From assembly GCA_010093485.1 (NCBI GenBank), contig MU001494.1, positions 2,759,937 through 2,823,936 of the forward strand: a stretch of DNA of 64,000 bases, written 5' to 3'. This document shows positions 1 to 10,817 of the stretch, in pieces. The notes under the pieces were generated by a model. It ran no database searches and was not told the origin of the DNA. It worked only from the letters and a program-made list of their open reading frames with translations. Position 1 is the stretch's first letter, and each line of letters starts with the position of its first letter. This DNA comes from Karstenula rhodostoma CBS 690.94 (taxonomy: Eukaryota; Ascomycota; Dothideomycetes; Pleosporales; Didymosphaeriaceae). A program made the translations under genes and the position numbers.

Positions 1-7
1 GGCGTAG

Positions 8-1733
8 GATCACGTCTGTGAGCGTCATGTTGGTCGCAAGAGCACCAACAACCTGAATCTCACCTGCCAGTGGGGCAACTGCCGTACTACCACTGTCAAG
101 CGCGATCACATCACCTCGCACATTCGCGTCCACGTGCCCCTGAAGCCGCACAAATGCGACTTCTGTGGCAAGGCGTTCAAGCGCCCTCAGGATCTCAAGA
201 AGCATGTTAAGACTCATGCCGACGACTCTGTCCTTCTGCGCTCCCCTGAGCCGAACCGTGGCGGCCCTCACGGCGGACCCGGCTACCCAGGTCAAGGCGG
301 TAAACGTAAGTGCTCTTCCTCATCTCCTCCAGGAACTCTGATGGTTCTTCATGACCCATCATATACCCCTATTCGTCGCCCATCGATGTTCTCACATCTC
401 TTTTCAAATCTAACTCGAGTCCACAGTCGTCGCTGACTTGCAGGCGCTTGCCGCTACAGCCAGCGGATATCAATATCCTGAAGGTGGTCTCGGTCCCAAC
501 GGAGGCTATGGTCAGCAACACCCTGGTGGTGCCCCAGCCGGATTTTACGGTGGACCTCCTCAAAACTCCGCATATGGCCCTGTCTACTATGCTCTCAACC
601 CGGCTCAGCAAAACTTGAACGACTCTTACGAGATCCGCAAACGTGCTGCGTATGATGCTCTGAACGAGTTCTTTGGCGACGCCAAGCGCCGCGCCATCGA
701 CCCTGCCACTTACTACGATGTCGGCCAACGGCTCATGGGCCTCCAGGGCGTCCAGCTGCCTGTTATCGGCGCTGGCGGTTACCAGCAAGGAGGTATGTCT
801 GAGTATGGACACGGAGGCACAATGATGGCTCAGGCCACCCACCCTCCGATGCACCCTTACTCGTTGCCGCTGCCCAACTTGCGCACCAAGAGCGATCTCC
901 TCAACATCGACCAATTCTTAGAGCAGCTTCAGAGTACTGTATACGAGAACCCCAACCACGCCGCAGCCGCTGGTGTGCAGCAAGCCGGCGCCCACTACGT
1001 CCACACTGGCACCGCGTACCGTTCCAGCCATTCGCCGCCAGGGCACCCATCCACGCACCCCCAGTCTTCACACGCCACTGCGGTCGCTTCGTCGAGCACT
1101 GAAACCCCGGCACTGACTCCTGCCTCGAGTGTAATGTCCTACGCTTCTCAGCACTCGCCCGGTTCGCATCACTCCGGTAGCACCGTTTCTCCAACTACCA
1201 GGACGTCCATGGGCAGCATGTACCCCACGTTGCCTTCGGTCAGTGCGATGTCGGACATGTCGGCTGCTGCACCTTCATCTGGCTTGGCACCTGCCTTTGA
1301 TGCCGACGGTCGCCGGCGCTACTCTGGTAACCTTTTGCAAAAGGCAGCTCCAGCCCGCCACGAGCACGATCAGATGGATACTTCTGACGACTCGCAAGAG
1401 GGCAAGCCTGATCGTGATTCTGAGCAAGACAACCTGCATCACACCGTCAACCAGCTCGCGATCCACTCGCCCAAGGTTGACCCTGCTCTGTCAATGCGCT
1501 CTCCAAGTGCTGTCTCTTCAGCATCTACCGAACAGCCCAACGAGACCTCTCAACAGACGTGGGTAGAGAACATCCGCACGATTGAGAGGTTACGAGCGTA
1601 CCTGAAGGAGAGGCTCGAGGCGCATGACTTTTCAGATGACGAGGACATCAAGCACGAGGACGAGAGCAGAATGAGCGACGATGCCCGGGATCTGTACCCT
1701 GTGCTACGGGCTGTACAAGAAGGAAGGGAGTAA
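8..1733 (+). CDS. pacC: pH-response transcription factor PacC/RIM101 (5' partial)
   Basis: This is the zinc-finger regulator that activates alkaline-expressed genes and represses acid-expressed ones after proteolytic processing by the Pal pathway. The window opens at an intron acceptor (AG at 6-7), so the start and most of finger 1 lie upstream. Exons 8-305 and 427-1733 are joined over a 121-bp intron, giving 534 visible residues. The first 65 residues hold the end of finger 1, finger 2 (HITSHIRVH) and finger 3 ([13 protein letters not shown]), closely matching Aspergillus PacC. Further on come [29 protein letters not shown] and a Ser/Thr/Pro-rich tail. Two YPxL motifs, the known PalA-binding type, are present: YPTL (about 1221) and YPVL (about 1695, near the C terminus). 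Identity is near certain; the splice at 305/427 is supported by phase and by the [13 protein letters not shown] context. Confidence 0.95.
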
Positions 1734-2299
1734 AGGGTTTAATTCTTTCGAACAGTTAGTGCAAGTAAATCTGTAGGGTTTCGAGTGTGGCATGAGGCGT
1801 TTAGGTGTTCTACCGAGCTTACAACGGTACAACCAGAGGCTGGTGGGCTCACAGGGTATGAAGGTGTTTGTTGTTTATCCCAATATCCATTTTCGCTGTT
1901 TCATATGATGAAACTCAGAGTCGTTTCTCAATGAATCTTTCTTTCCTTGCTTCAAAGTTGAATTTGGTCCAGCCTGGTGAAGGAAGGAATGCATGTGGTA
2001 ACTTTGCGGGCGCACCTTTCGAAGGCGAGTTCGTATGACTAATGCGGCTACTTCGCGCAGCGCATTCACGCGTTCACCCCACATTCACCTGTATCTTACC
2101 CCGCGCCACTGACGCGTGATCGCGGGACCATCAAATATGTCCTGACATGGGTCGTTGCATTTCTCCCATTGTACTAGACTGAGCCAGCTTATCTCGAATC
2201 GAGTCCAACCAGGTCTGTCCGGCTACACGCACGATTAGCGATCGCGCATGCGACCGTCCTACCACAGCACAGCGAGCCAAGCGATTGAAAGCACACATC
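1734..2299. other. Intergenic region between pacC and the GRGGAGN protein gene
   Basis: 566 bp. No conserved reading frame is seen. It should hold the pacC 3' UTR and the promoter of the next gene. Short minus-strand open frames (1875-2084, 2131-2460) have no family features. Confidence 0.5.
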
Positions 2300-2901
2300 A
2301 TGTCTGGCCGCGGCGGCGCAGGGAATATCATGCGCGCGCAGGAGCAGAGCAAGAAGGCCGTTGAGGTACGCATGCGTTCTTCGGTCGCGGCATCGCACAT
2401 GCCGCGATTGCGCGCTGTTGTCCCGAAGCAACCTCGACATCCAAGCAGCTCAAGCCTCACTCACACCCACCACAGGACGTAGAAGCCCAGGGCGCTCCCA
2501 TAGCCGCCCCACCGCCTCCCTCTGCATCCGCACCCGCCGCCCAGCCCTACGCCCATACCGGCCGCGGCGGCGCGGGCAATTGGTACGAGCCCTCGAAGCT
2601 CGCAAAGGACGGCACGTTCGCCGCGCCCGAGGACGCCACGGCGCTGCCGCCGTCGAATACGAGGCCGAATGTGTCTACGCCGTGGCATCCGCAGAACCAG
2701 CAGATGCCTGTGGGGCGCGCGGGCCGTGGTGGAGCGGGGAATTTTGTATGGAAGGATGATGAGGAAGAGGAGAAGAGGAGGGGGGAGGAGGAGCGGCGGA
2801 GTGAGATGGTTAGGGAGGGTGTGGAGAAGGATGTTGAGGCGGGGTTGGCGAAGCCGCCGGGAGCGTTGCTGGGGGGTGTGAAGGCTGGGAGGGGGTGGTA
2901 G
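2300..2901 (+). CDS. Small GRGGAGN-repeat protein (DUF3602-type)
   Basis: Two exons, 2300-2365 and 2476-2901, give 163 residues. The intron (2366-2475) has GTACGC..ACAG ends and phase 0. The protein starts MSGRGGAGNI and repeats the core twice more (GRGGAGNW, GRGGAGNF), with a Pro/Ala-rich linker and a highly charged Lys/Glu/Arg tail. This spaced GRGGAGN motif is the signature of the fungal DUF3602 family, which includes yeast Par32, a phosphoprotein linked to TORC1 and ammonium-transporter control. The family link is from motif recall; any TORC1 role here is inference. A 151-residue open frame on the opposite strand is an antisense shadow. Confidence 0.8.
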
Positions 2902-3457
2902 GGGAAAGCCAAGCACCGGGTATCTGAGGACGAAAGCGCTTCATGGACTGGTATAGTACCTAACCCGCTCGCTGCTAAAACAAGGACTTGATCCGATAAT
3001 TGCAATCACTTCATCCGGAAAGTACAATGTCCTCCCACACAAATCCGCCTCCCTCCGCCCTGTTGGACGCAGCGGTATTGAGCCCGATGTGGTCAAGAGT
3101 GCGTTCAATCAGCGCATCATCGGCCGCACCTTTCTTTGAGCGGATGTATTGTGAGCGTCCGGAGCTCGGGATGTTCTTCGGATAACGGCTCATAATGCAC
3201 TAAGCGATGATGTGTGTATGAACAAGCTCTTGGTAAATGATAGGCAATGTCAACTCGCAACGATACCACGTAAATGCCGATTACTCAGAAAGACTGGAAC
3301 CGAAGGAAGTCGCCCCCCAAGTCGAGAGGAACCACGTGGTTAGAACGGTTCGATGCAGTCAACATGGGGTTCTTTTCGCAGCACCGGTAGACTACGAATA
3401 CATATTATGGGTATTGTATATGTGCGGACACAGTAATCTATTCTAGGCTCTCTACAC
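2902..3457. other. Intergenic region, convergent 3' ends
   Basis: 556 bp between the 3' ends of the GRGGAGN gene (+) and the xylanase (-). Only short unrelated open frames are seen; likely two 3' UTRs. Confidence 0.5.
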
Positions 3458-4590
3458 TCAATCGTACGACCTGAGCAGATCCGAAATGGCATAGTATGCG
3501 GGCTTCTTGGTGAAGTTGGCGTCCCAGATATCAGCGTTGCCAAACCCAGGGAAAGTGCTCGGCACCCAGCTCACGGGGTCCCAGAAATCCCAGACGGTGA
3601 TGCCAACGCAGTCGTCCGCATCGAGGCATGCCTTGGTCGAGTTCGCGTATACGGCGCCCTGTTGCGCCTGCAGGGTGGCGTTATCGGGGAGCTGGATGCG
3701 CACGTCGAGCTCAGTGAGGGCAGTTTCCACGCCGAGATCGCTGAAGAGCTTGTGCGTGGCGAGCTGCTCGTCGTAGGAGGGGGCGCGGCCGACGGTGTAG
3801 TGCGCCTGCAGCCCTACGCCGTCGATGGGGATGTGGCGTTTCTTGAAATCCTTGACTGTTTATCTATTAGAATGTGCACTTTTGCTAACTATGTTCAGAT
3901 GGAACACTTACCCAGCGCAGCAACGGCTCGGCTCTTATTGTTCACCCGCTCAATGGCGTAGTCGTTGTAGTACAGCTTCGTCCCCGGCTTCGTGTACTTC
4001 CGCGCAAACTTGAACGCCAGCTCAATGTACTCCTTCCCAATGACGTCCAACCAGATATCCTTCCTCAAGCTCGCCACTGCATCGTCCTCAAACGCCTCAT
4101 TAACCACGTCCCACGCAATGCAGTCATTGTAATAATGCTTCGCCTCGTGCTTGATGTGGTTCTCCAGCACCTTAACAAGCTCCGGCTTCGTCCAGTTGCG
4201 CCCCGTCAGCCAGTCGGGGAGCTGGTTGTGCCACACGAAGTTGTGGCAGCGGCGCAGCTGTCCCTTCTTCTTGGCCGGCACGGTGATCTGGTCGCCGAGT
4301 GTGAAGTTGAACTTGTTCTGCACGGGTTCGATGTACATCCACTTTTGGCCGTTGGAGGGGGTCACCTGCCCGAACTCGGAGCGGTTGTGCGCGATGGAGA
4401 TGTACGTCGGGTTGTCGAGGACGACGTTGTCGATGGCGGTGCCGAAGTACTTGAGGCCTGCGCGCTTTGCGAGGACGTCGAGGCCCGAGTATTTGAGCGG
4501 CTTGTTGTGGCCGTGGGGCTTGTTCCAGGGCCAAGTGGGGAGGGCGATTGTTGCGGCGGGCAGGGCCGCGAGGAGGAGCGTGGTCTTCAT
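3458..4590 (-). CDS. Secreted endo-1,4-beta-xylanase, glycoside hydrolase family 10
   Basis: Hydrolyses internal beta-1,4 bonds in xylan outside the cell. Exons 3912-4590 and 3458-3855 are joined over a 56-bp intron (GTAAGT..ACAG, phase 1), giving 358 residues. The start at 4590 is chosen because MKTTLLLAALPAATIALP is a typical signal peptide; an open frame runs 13 codons further upstream. GH10 landmarks: HNFVWHNQLPDW, acid/base Glu165 in WDVVNEAFED, nucleophile Glu275 in TELDVRI, and WDFWDP near the C terminus. It is a single catalytic domain with no carbohydrate-binding module, the usual length for a fungal GH10 enzyme. It is transcribed toward the DUF3602-type gene, with a 1.2-kb promoter region on its other side. 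Confidence 0.95.
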
Positions 4591-4700
4591 TGTCGGTCGA
4601 TGGGAGATGCCAATTGACACCAAAGACACTCAAGAAGATAGGACGGAAGGCTCAATGAGGGAGGGCGCCGGGGAACTCGAGCATCCGGTGCGTGGGAGGT

Positions 4701-4710
4701 TATATATGGA
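4701..4710 (-). promoter_or_regulatory. TATA-like box upstream of the xylanase gene
   Basis: A TATATAT stretch lies about 110 bp upstream of the xylanase ATG in the expected orientation. Seen directly; promoter function is inferred. Confidence 0.4.
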
Positions 4711-5144
4711 ATGGTTTCTGTCGTGCAGCTACCCCTACCTATTCCCAGGGAAACAGGCCCAGCCACCCGTCCTCTGGCCTTCTAGAAAGCGTGTTGCAAT
4801 TACCCGAGCCGAGATGCTCATCGTGGGTGGTGGTCAACCCCAGGACTGGGTGGCGATCATCGCGGATAAATCCAGGTACAAGCAGGATATACGATGGGCT
4901 AAGGGCGATGCCCAGATGCTAGGCCGAAATGGCGTTGAAGATGCAGTGGCGAGCTTGCAGATGAGATGAGCGCAGGTAGGATTGGGTGGTGATGCATTGG
5001 CGCAGCCGGGTCATATAGAGCATGATGAACTGATGGGCTGTATTCAATCGTATGCGGCGCGGTCGTGGTCGAGGTTGTGGTGCTGCGGGATGAAACAAAA
5101 CTCGAGTTTTGAACGCAGGCCAGTAACACAGGTACGCTTAGCTG

Positions 5145-5150
5145 GCCAAG
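5145..5150 (+). promoter_or_regulatory. Candidate PacC site (GCCAAG)
   Basis: GCCAAG matches the PacC consensus GCCARG and lies about 560 bp upstream of the xylanase ATG. PacC control of xylanases is known in Aspergillus; here it is only a short-motif match. Confidence 0.25.
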
Positions 5151-5274
5151 GTGAACACCCCATGTACCCCGAATGAATGCGGAGGGGGCAAGGACGTTGT
5201 TCCGGCCGCCCGCAATGACTACGGGGCGGCGAGGTTAGACTCTGGGAGAAGAGCCGTACCGAGACCTCTGAATA

Positions 5275-5281
5275 GGCTAAA
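5275..5281 (+). promoter_or_regulatory. Candidate XlnR/Xyr1 site (GGCTAAA)
   Basis: GGCTAAA, the consensus for the xylanolytic activator XlnR, lies about 690 bp upstream of the GH10 start. A second GGCTAAG is at 4897-4903. Such 6-7-base matches occur by chance, so this is weak on its own. Confidence 0.3.
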
Positions 5282-5831
5282 TAGGGTAGTCACGCAGCAC
5301 TTCACGGTTTGAAGTCGACACTCGACACTCGACTATGTCATTGCTTTGGCATGTTCGCCTTTGCCTCTTGTCCGGCTATTGCAGTTTTTCACGATGCTGC
5401 AATTTTCTTGTTTTGGAACGTACAGATGTGTGCTTGTGCTGACTTGCACTGCGGGGATGTCGACGCGATGTCGGTGCTCGATATAATATTATCGTCTACG
5501 TCGTCTTGCTACGAAGACACGATCTGTAAGCTCAGCTCAGCTGATGGCTTCTGAATTGTGCTTCTTATATAATGACTATGTAGTCAGGCGAATAGAGACT
5601 ACTACCGCAAGTGAAGATTCGTCGCATTGGTAAGACTCACTCTTTTCCCCGATCAGAGTCGTAATGTATACTTAGGCAAGTGTGACATGACAATTCTGTC
5701 CCAAGGGACACTTTCTTCTTTACTGGACAATAAAAAACTTCTTCTATCTACCAAGAACATACTGGATGGACCAGTTCAGCGACTAACTGCGCGCGCGTTC
5801 GGAGCTGAAGTCGGATATGAAATTTCACAGC

Positions 5832-7081
5832 TCAAGTTTCTCGACCTTCCTCAACATCGACCGTCCTTGTTCCGACAGTGGTGTTGAATGATTGCAACGG
5901 GTAAGGGTCTTTCTCGCCCTGGCGCCTTTTCCTGTTTTCAGCACTTCCTCCAATTGTCAATGGAATGATATCGTTGCATGCTCCGATCTCGCTATAGTCA
6001 TTTGGACCACCAGATTTACTTCCCCTGGAAAGATGTGTAGTTGACATCATATAATAGTAGAGGCTTTTGATCGGCCCTGGAACGATTGAAGCGGTGAAGA
6101 AGGGTTTTAGCATAGGCACATTGCCACAAAGGACGGCGGATGCTATGGACATCGAGGACCACATCGGACCTTGGACAAATGTATCTGACCCTTATCAGTA
6201 TCTTATTTCATCGTTGGAATGAGGGTGCTGTACGCATTGGGTTTTTGGGCTTGTACTGGTATACAATGCGGAGTATCGAAGTCAAGCAGACACTGTTCAT
6301 TGAGAGATTAGAAGAGCACAAAAATCGGGTCTCAAACTTACAAGCCACCAAGCAGAAACATGGACGTCAGTAGAATCTTTTGACGCCGGTTTAGCTTCAG
6401 AGTGTGGATCATCCGCACAGGAAGGAGGATGAGAACGATATCCAAGAGTGCGTTAGTCAGCTCATACCCCAGCATGAAACCGTCTAGATTTATGCAGTGC
6501 CCTGGTATTTGTTTGTCCCATGCCTTGTGGATAGGTAAGCATTGGAGAATTGTTACAAGAATAGAGCCTATGAACCAAGCCGCGCACAGAGCTCCAATGA
6601 TCGCTGCCTGGAGACGAAACTTTGGCACGGGGAATATACGGCAATAGAACAACAGCAGAGAGACTTTGACTGTAATGTTCGTCGTCTCAAACAGTATTGC
6701 ACCGACATACGCTAACTATAAAAGACATCAGCGAGATTGTAAGCCATTTCGAAGTCGCGAAGAACTACCTTGAATATCGAGAGCATGTCTTGCGGGGGTA
6801 GCCCAACTTTCAGTAGTTGCGCCGAGCCCAGTTTGGTAACTAAATATCATGTTAATCTCGACAGGCTAGCTGCAGCCCGTCTTAAACATACTTTTGATTA
6901 CGATACTTAGATAAGCCATAATTGTTGACCACGCAAGGAGCATGAAACCATCGTCCCAGGATAGCCTCTGACGTTTCCAAAGTCTCGCAAGAAAGCGAAG
7001 AGCCACGGCCGTTGTGTCGATGCATATGCAAGCAACCTGATACGCAATGATAGATCGAGACGCATTATCTAGCGCAACCAT
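5832..7081 (-). CDS. Integral membrane protein, fungal rhodopsin-like domain family
   Basis: Five exons: 6892-7081, 6769-6839, 6342-6715, 6234-6292 and 5832-6184. All introns are GT..AG and all junctions keep phase. The product has about seven hydrophobic segments. Landmarks include MVALDNASRS, a WDDGFMLLAW loop, CRIFP, CINLDGFMLGYELTNALLDIVLILLP and NRRQKILLTSMFLLGGLFV, followed by a polar tail. This is the large fungal family annotated as rhodopsin-domain or satratoxin-SC10-like membrane proteins; it has no known enzymatic activity and is common in secondary-metabolite clusters. The start is uncertain: ATG 7081 fits the family's short N terminus, but the frame is open to ATG 7219. The fourth exon (59 bp) and its donor (ATGC|GTACAG) are the least certain part. 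Confidence 0.75.
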
Positions 7082-8520
7082 GGTGGAGATAATGGGCGGA
7101 AGAGTGAAGTTACGAGTAGCAACTGCCAAATGGGAGATGATAGTGGCTATCTTGCCATGAGAGATTGAGAGGGCTTTTATGAATAAAAATTTCACATCGA
7201 AATCAACTTCAGATGCCATGTGCATGCGCCGAGTACAGCCAGGCAACTATCAGGGGCCAAACATATAGTGTGTGTGCTCGAAAGGTGTCGGCAATTGATT
7301 TGCTGACTCGCTCAATGGCCACTCATGCCCGATGTGGACATGTACAACGTAAGGAGCCAATGATAGCGGAATGATAGTACGCATTGCAATCTCCATATGC
7401 ATACGAGGGCGTAAGGCAGCCACCTCATGCAGATTCGTCTGCGTGTTGCCTCCCCAGTGCTTGGTTCCAAACAACTTCGGCGGATAACCCTAAATTAGTC
7501 TTTGTTCCAGATTATTTTTAGTAAGTTACTAGAGGTGTAGGAATGCGATAATGCAGGAGGACAAGGGTTGGCATTCACGATGGCTGGGATGTATGAACCT
7601 GACGCTTTTGAAATTGACCGTGCCCATCTCAGCACTACGCCGCTTCGTGCTGTAATGCAATGAGTGATCAGTTGAGCCCGAGAGTTTGGGGAATATGTCC
7701 GTCTTGAGACCGAACGAAGTACTCTGGCGGCGGAGTATGATAATTGCTGGCCACTGCGTCGATAATGGTACCGAAGCACCAGCATATCAGAAACGATGCA
7801 AACCGGCAATTTGGAATACTAGGGACTGAAAGATGTCCTCGAAGCACTGAATCACATGATCATTTCTACCTTAGTGGTAGGTGTAACTCCCTCCTACTAA
7901 AGGTTTCCACGATCATTGTACATTATACATAGTCTTTACAGGAGAATTGGCATGTTGATTGTGCTCGTTTGTGGGGGCTATGATCGGGATAGTAAGACCG
8001 ACACACCATAGCAAACGAAGACGTGCCTAGGCGCCTATGGTAAGTAGCACCACATCATATCAGATCCACATATATCCATAGCCTATGCAACGTTCACATT
8101 TATCCTCTTGCGAGAGCTTGTGAAAAGTCCGCGCGCATTCGTGCATGCAGCCCCCTGTAGCTCTTTGCAGATCCCGTGCTGGATTCGCTGCCACTACAGG
8201 TATCCAGGCAAGCGCGCAATCCCGCAGTTCCAGGGCGACGGTTCGCGCTGAGCACAGTGATAACCCATACATTTACAGGGGATGAGATGGTGTGCAAAAA
8301 GCCACGGACCCCTGCTTCGGGACTGCCCCACCTCCACATACATGCGCGAACGTCACAGCACCACGCCGTGCCTCAATCGAAACCTGCCATCAGAAGCTAA
8401 ATTTGGAAAACATTGTCCAGCTCATTTCGTTCTTCACCGAGTCGCTTTTCCGGGTGCTCAAAACTGCAACGACGTCTCACCTTCTCCTCAGTCGGACATT
8501 AGTCTGCTCATTTCGTTGTC
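7082..8520. other. Intergenic region, divergent promoters
   Basis: 1.44 kb between the divergent rhodopsin-like gene (-) and epoxide hydrolase (+). It is visibly more AT-rich than the flanking housekeeping genes. Only short open frames without family features are seen. Confidence 0.5.
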
Positions 8521-9899
8521 ATGGCAATCATTCGTGAATACCGCATCGCCGTTCCTCGTGAAAAGATTGAACGTCTGTATCAAAAGCTCGATCTGACTGA
8601 TTGGCCAGACGAGCTCGAAGGAGCAGGCTGGTCTTACGGTTCTCCCCTCGCAGATGTGCGCCGTATTGCGGAGTATTGGAAGAAAGAGTATCAATGGGAA
8701 GATGCAGAGGCAAAAATGAACAAGTTTCCGAACTTTTCTACGACGATTTCGATTGAAGGGTTCGATTCTTTGGATGTGCACTTTCTCCACAAGAAAAGTG
8801 CCGTGAAGAATGCTATTCCGCTGATATTCGTTCACGGCTGTGAGTGCCAAGTTCTTCCAAGCGACATATACGCAAATATTAAATCAAGACCAGGGCCTGG
8901 CAACTTTCTCGAAGTTACAAAGCTTCTACCCCTCTTAGCTGAGGCAGAAGATAACGGTGGTCCGGCTTTCCATGTAGTCGCTCCATCGTTGCCCAACTTT
9001 GGATTCTCGTCCGGAGTAAAACAGCCGGGCTTTGGACTGAAACAGTATGCCGAGGTTTGCCACAAGCTTATGTTAGCTCTGGGTTACAGCCAGTACGTTT
9101 CTCAAGGCGGAGATTGGGTAGGTTATAGTACGACATGATCCCCAGTTCGCTATTGACATCTATCATAGGGTTCCACCATCACTCGTATCATGGGCCAAAT
9201 GTACGGTGACAAGCATCTCAGGGCTTCGCATTTGAATCTAGTACCCTCTCTTCCCCCAGGACCAAAATCTCTACTCGCTTTCGTGTCCTTCTTATCTCGA
9301 CATGTCCTCAAGCTATACACACCGGCGGAGAAGGCTGGTTTGGAGCGGTCGCAAGAGTTCCAAAAGTCGGGAATGGGATACTATGCACTTCAAACCACAA
9401 AGCCTCAAACAGTAGGATATTCACTAGCTGACAGCCCAGTTGGATTGCTTGCATGGATGTATGAGAAGCTGCATGATTGGACAGACGAGTATGACTGGCA
9501 ACCCGAAGAGGTGTGTACTTGGGTCAGTCTCTATTGGTTCAGCACAGCCGGACCGGCAGCAAGTGTTCGAATATACTACGAATCGCAGAGAGGCGAGTTC
9601 CCTGCAAAAGCCGGTGGTTATGTTCAGGGAGTAAAGCTAGTAAGTGATGTCCTACTTCTTGATGATGTGTAACGCTGACAAGCTCTTAGGGGTTGGCCTA
9701 CTTCCCGAAAGAGATCGTCCGCCTCCCTGCGGCATGGGGCCCTACGTTAGGGCCTGTAGTATACACGCATGAGAACGATAAAGGTGGGCATTTTGCAGCT
9801 TGGGAACAACCTGAGAGCATCATTAGTGATCTGAAGATCATGTTTGGCAAAGGAGGAGGAGCTTATAACGTGGTCAATGGAGCATCCGGATATGAGTAG
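8521..9899 (+). CDS. Epoxide hydrolase, alpha/beta-hydrolase fold with N-terminal lid domain
   Basis: Four exons (8521-8839, 8894-9117, 9169-9639, 9690-9899) with introns of 54, 51 and 50 bp give 407 residues. The N terminus is the epoxide-hydrolase lid: [18 protein letters not shown] and [16 protein letters not shown]. The oxyanion motif HGWPG (residues 105-109) is assembled across intron 1. Nucleophile Asp180 sits in GGDWG and catalytic His372 in [11 protein letters not shown]. This is the microsomal-type epoxide hydrolase layout at typical length; it adds water to epoxides to give diols. It lies 0.9 kb upstream of the P450 in the same orientation, so it may act on an epoxidised terpenoid, which is inference. 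A detoxification role is the alternative. Confidence 0.9.
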
Positions 9900-10817
9900 G
9901 GAATTTGAAGGCCGACAGGAAACTGCACATCGTGCCCTTTGCTACTCTTGCATCCAGCTTTTCGCACTCTTTATTCCCTGTCTCGTGCTTTGCTCGCGAC
10001 AGGGAAGATATGTCTCTCAGGCCAAGGGGTAATCATACAGGACATGGTAAAAAAAATAGTGATATCGGTCTCTATACTAACTCCGCTCCATGTTCATCAG
10101 TGCTCTTTTGCTATCCGCGATCTGATCTCAATGAACTCCCACTGCTCTTTAGTCGTCAAACAAATTTGAGGCACATCTAATGGCGCATATTGAAAAACTT
10201 ACAGAACTTCAAACTGCGCAAACCATATCCAGCCTTGCGCCTCCTCGCCTTGTCGCCTTATAGACCGCCCCGTTCGGCTTATTGCGCCTTCGCCGCATGC
10301 CCCAATAATTAGCCATCACAATGGTATGCGCCGGAAATCACAGTACCCCGGGGTCACACTGCGTCTGTAGGTGCATGAGGGCTTACGACCCACTTCTGTG
10401 CTTTTGAACCCGGCGCTAACGACTCATATTGAATCAACCAGGATAATATATCCGTAGCACTCACGGGCGCCTCCCTATCGTCTTCCACGACTCCGGAATC
10501 CCCACATGTTACTTGAGGAAGAACTAACCTTGTAATATATGGCTTTGCCACTCTCGAACATTGCCGAAAGCTGGCGGCACGTGCACAAGAAAGTGTCTTG
10601 CAAAGATCAATACTAATTGACACTACCGAATCTCCCCATCTGGCGTGACTGCGCCCACGTACCTATATCGGGCTGTGCAATCGCGGTAGTGGCAGCTTGG
10701 AAACGCGAACTCGGTTCAACATAAACGCACCTTACTTACTACCACGGTGTATTCTGGAACGTCACTCACCATATCGCCGTCGTGCTCGAGAAACTACCTC
10801 AAGCCGATCTTTTGATC
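9900..10817. other. Intergenic region between epoxide hydrolase and P450
   Basis: 918 bp without a supported gene. It carries copy A of the 46-bp direct repeat (10464-10509) and the presumed P450 promoter. Confidence 0.5.
10464..10509 (+). repeat. 46-bp direct repeat, copy A
   Basis: Begins CGGGCGCCTCCCTAT and ends ATCCCCACATGT. It matches copy B at 13622-13667 in the same orientation with two mismatches (C/T at the 16th base, A/G at the 33rd). Flanking sequence is not similar by eye. Confidence 0.85.

Larger units (their letters stand above)
4591..5831. other. Xylanase upstream region
   Basis: 1.24 kb between the xylanase start (-) and the 3' end of the rhodopsin-like gene (-). No coding signal is seen. 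It contains the candidate promoter elements listed separately. Confidence 0.5.

Noticed and set aside
4135..4969. Plus-strand frames of 160 and 272 codons
   Set aside because: Antisense to the xylanase exon and its promoter; no independent support.
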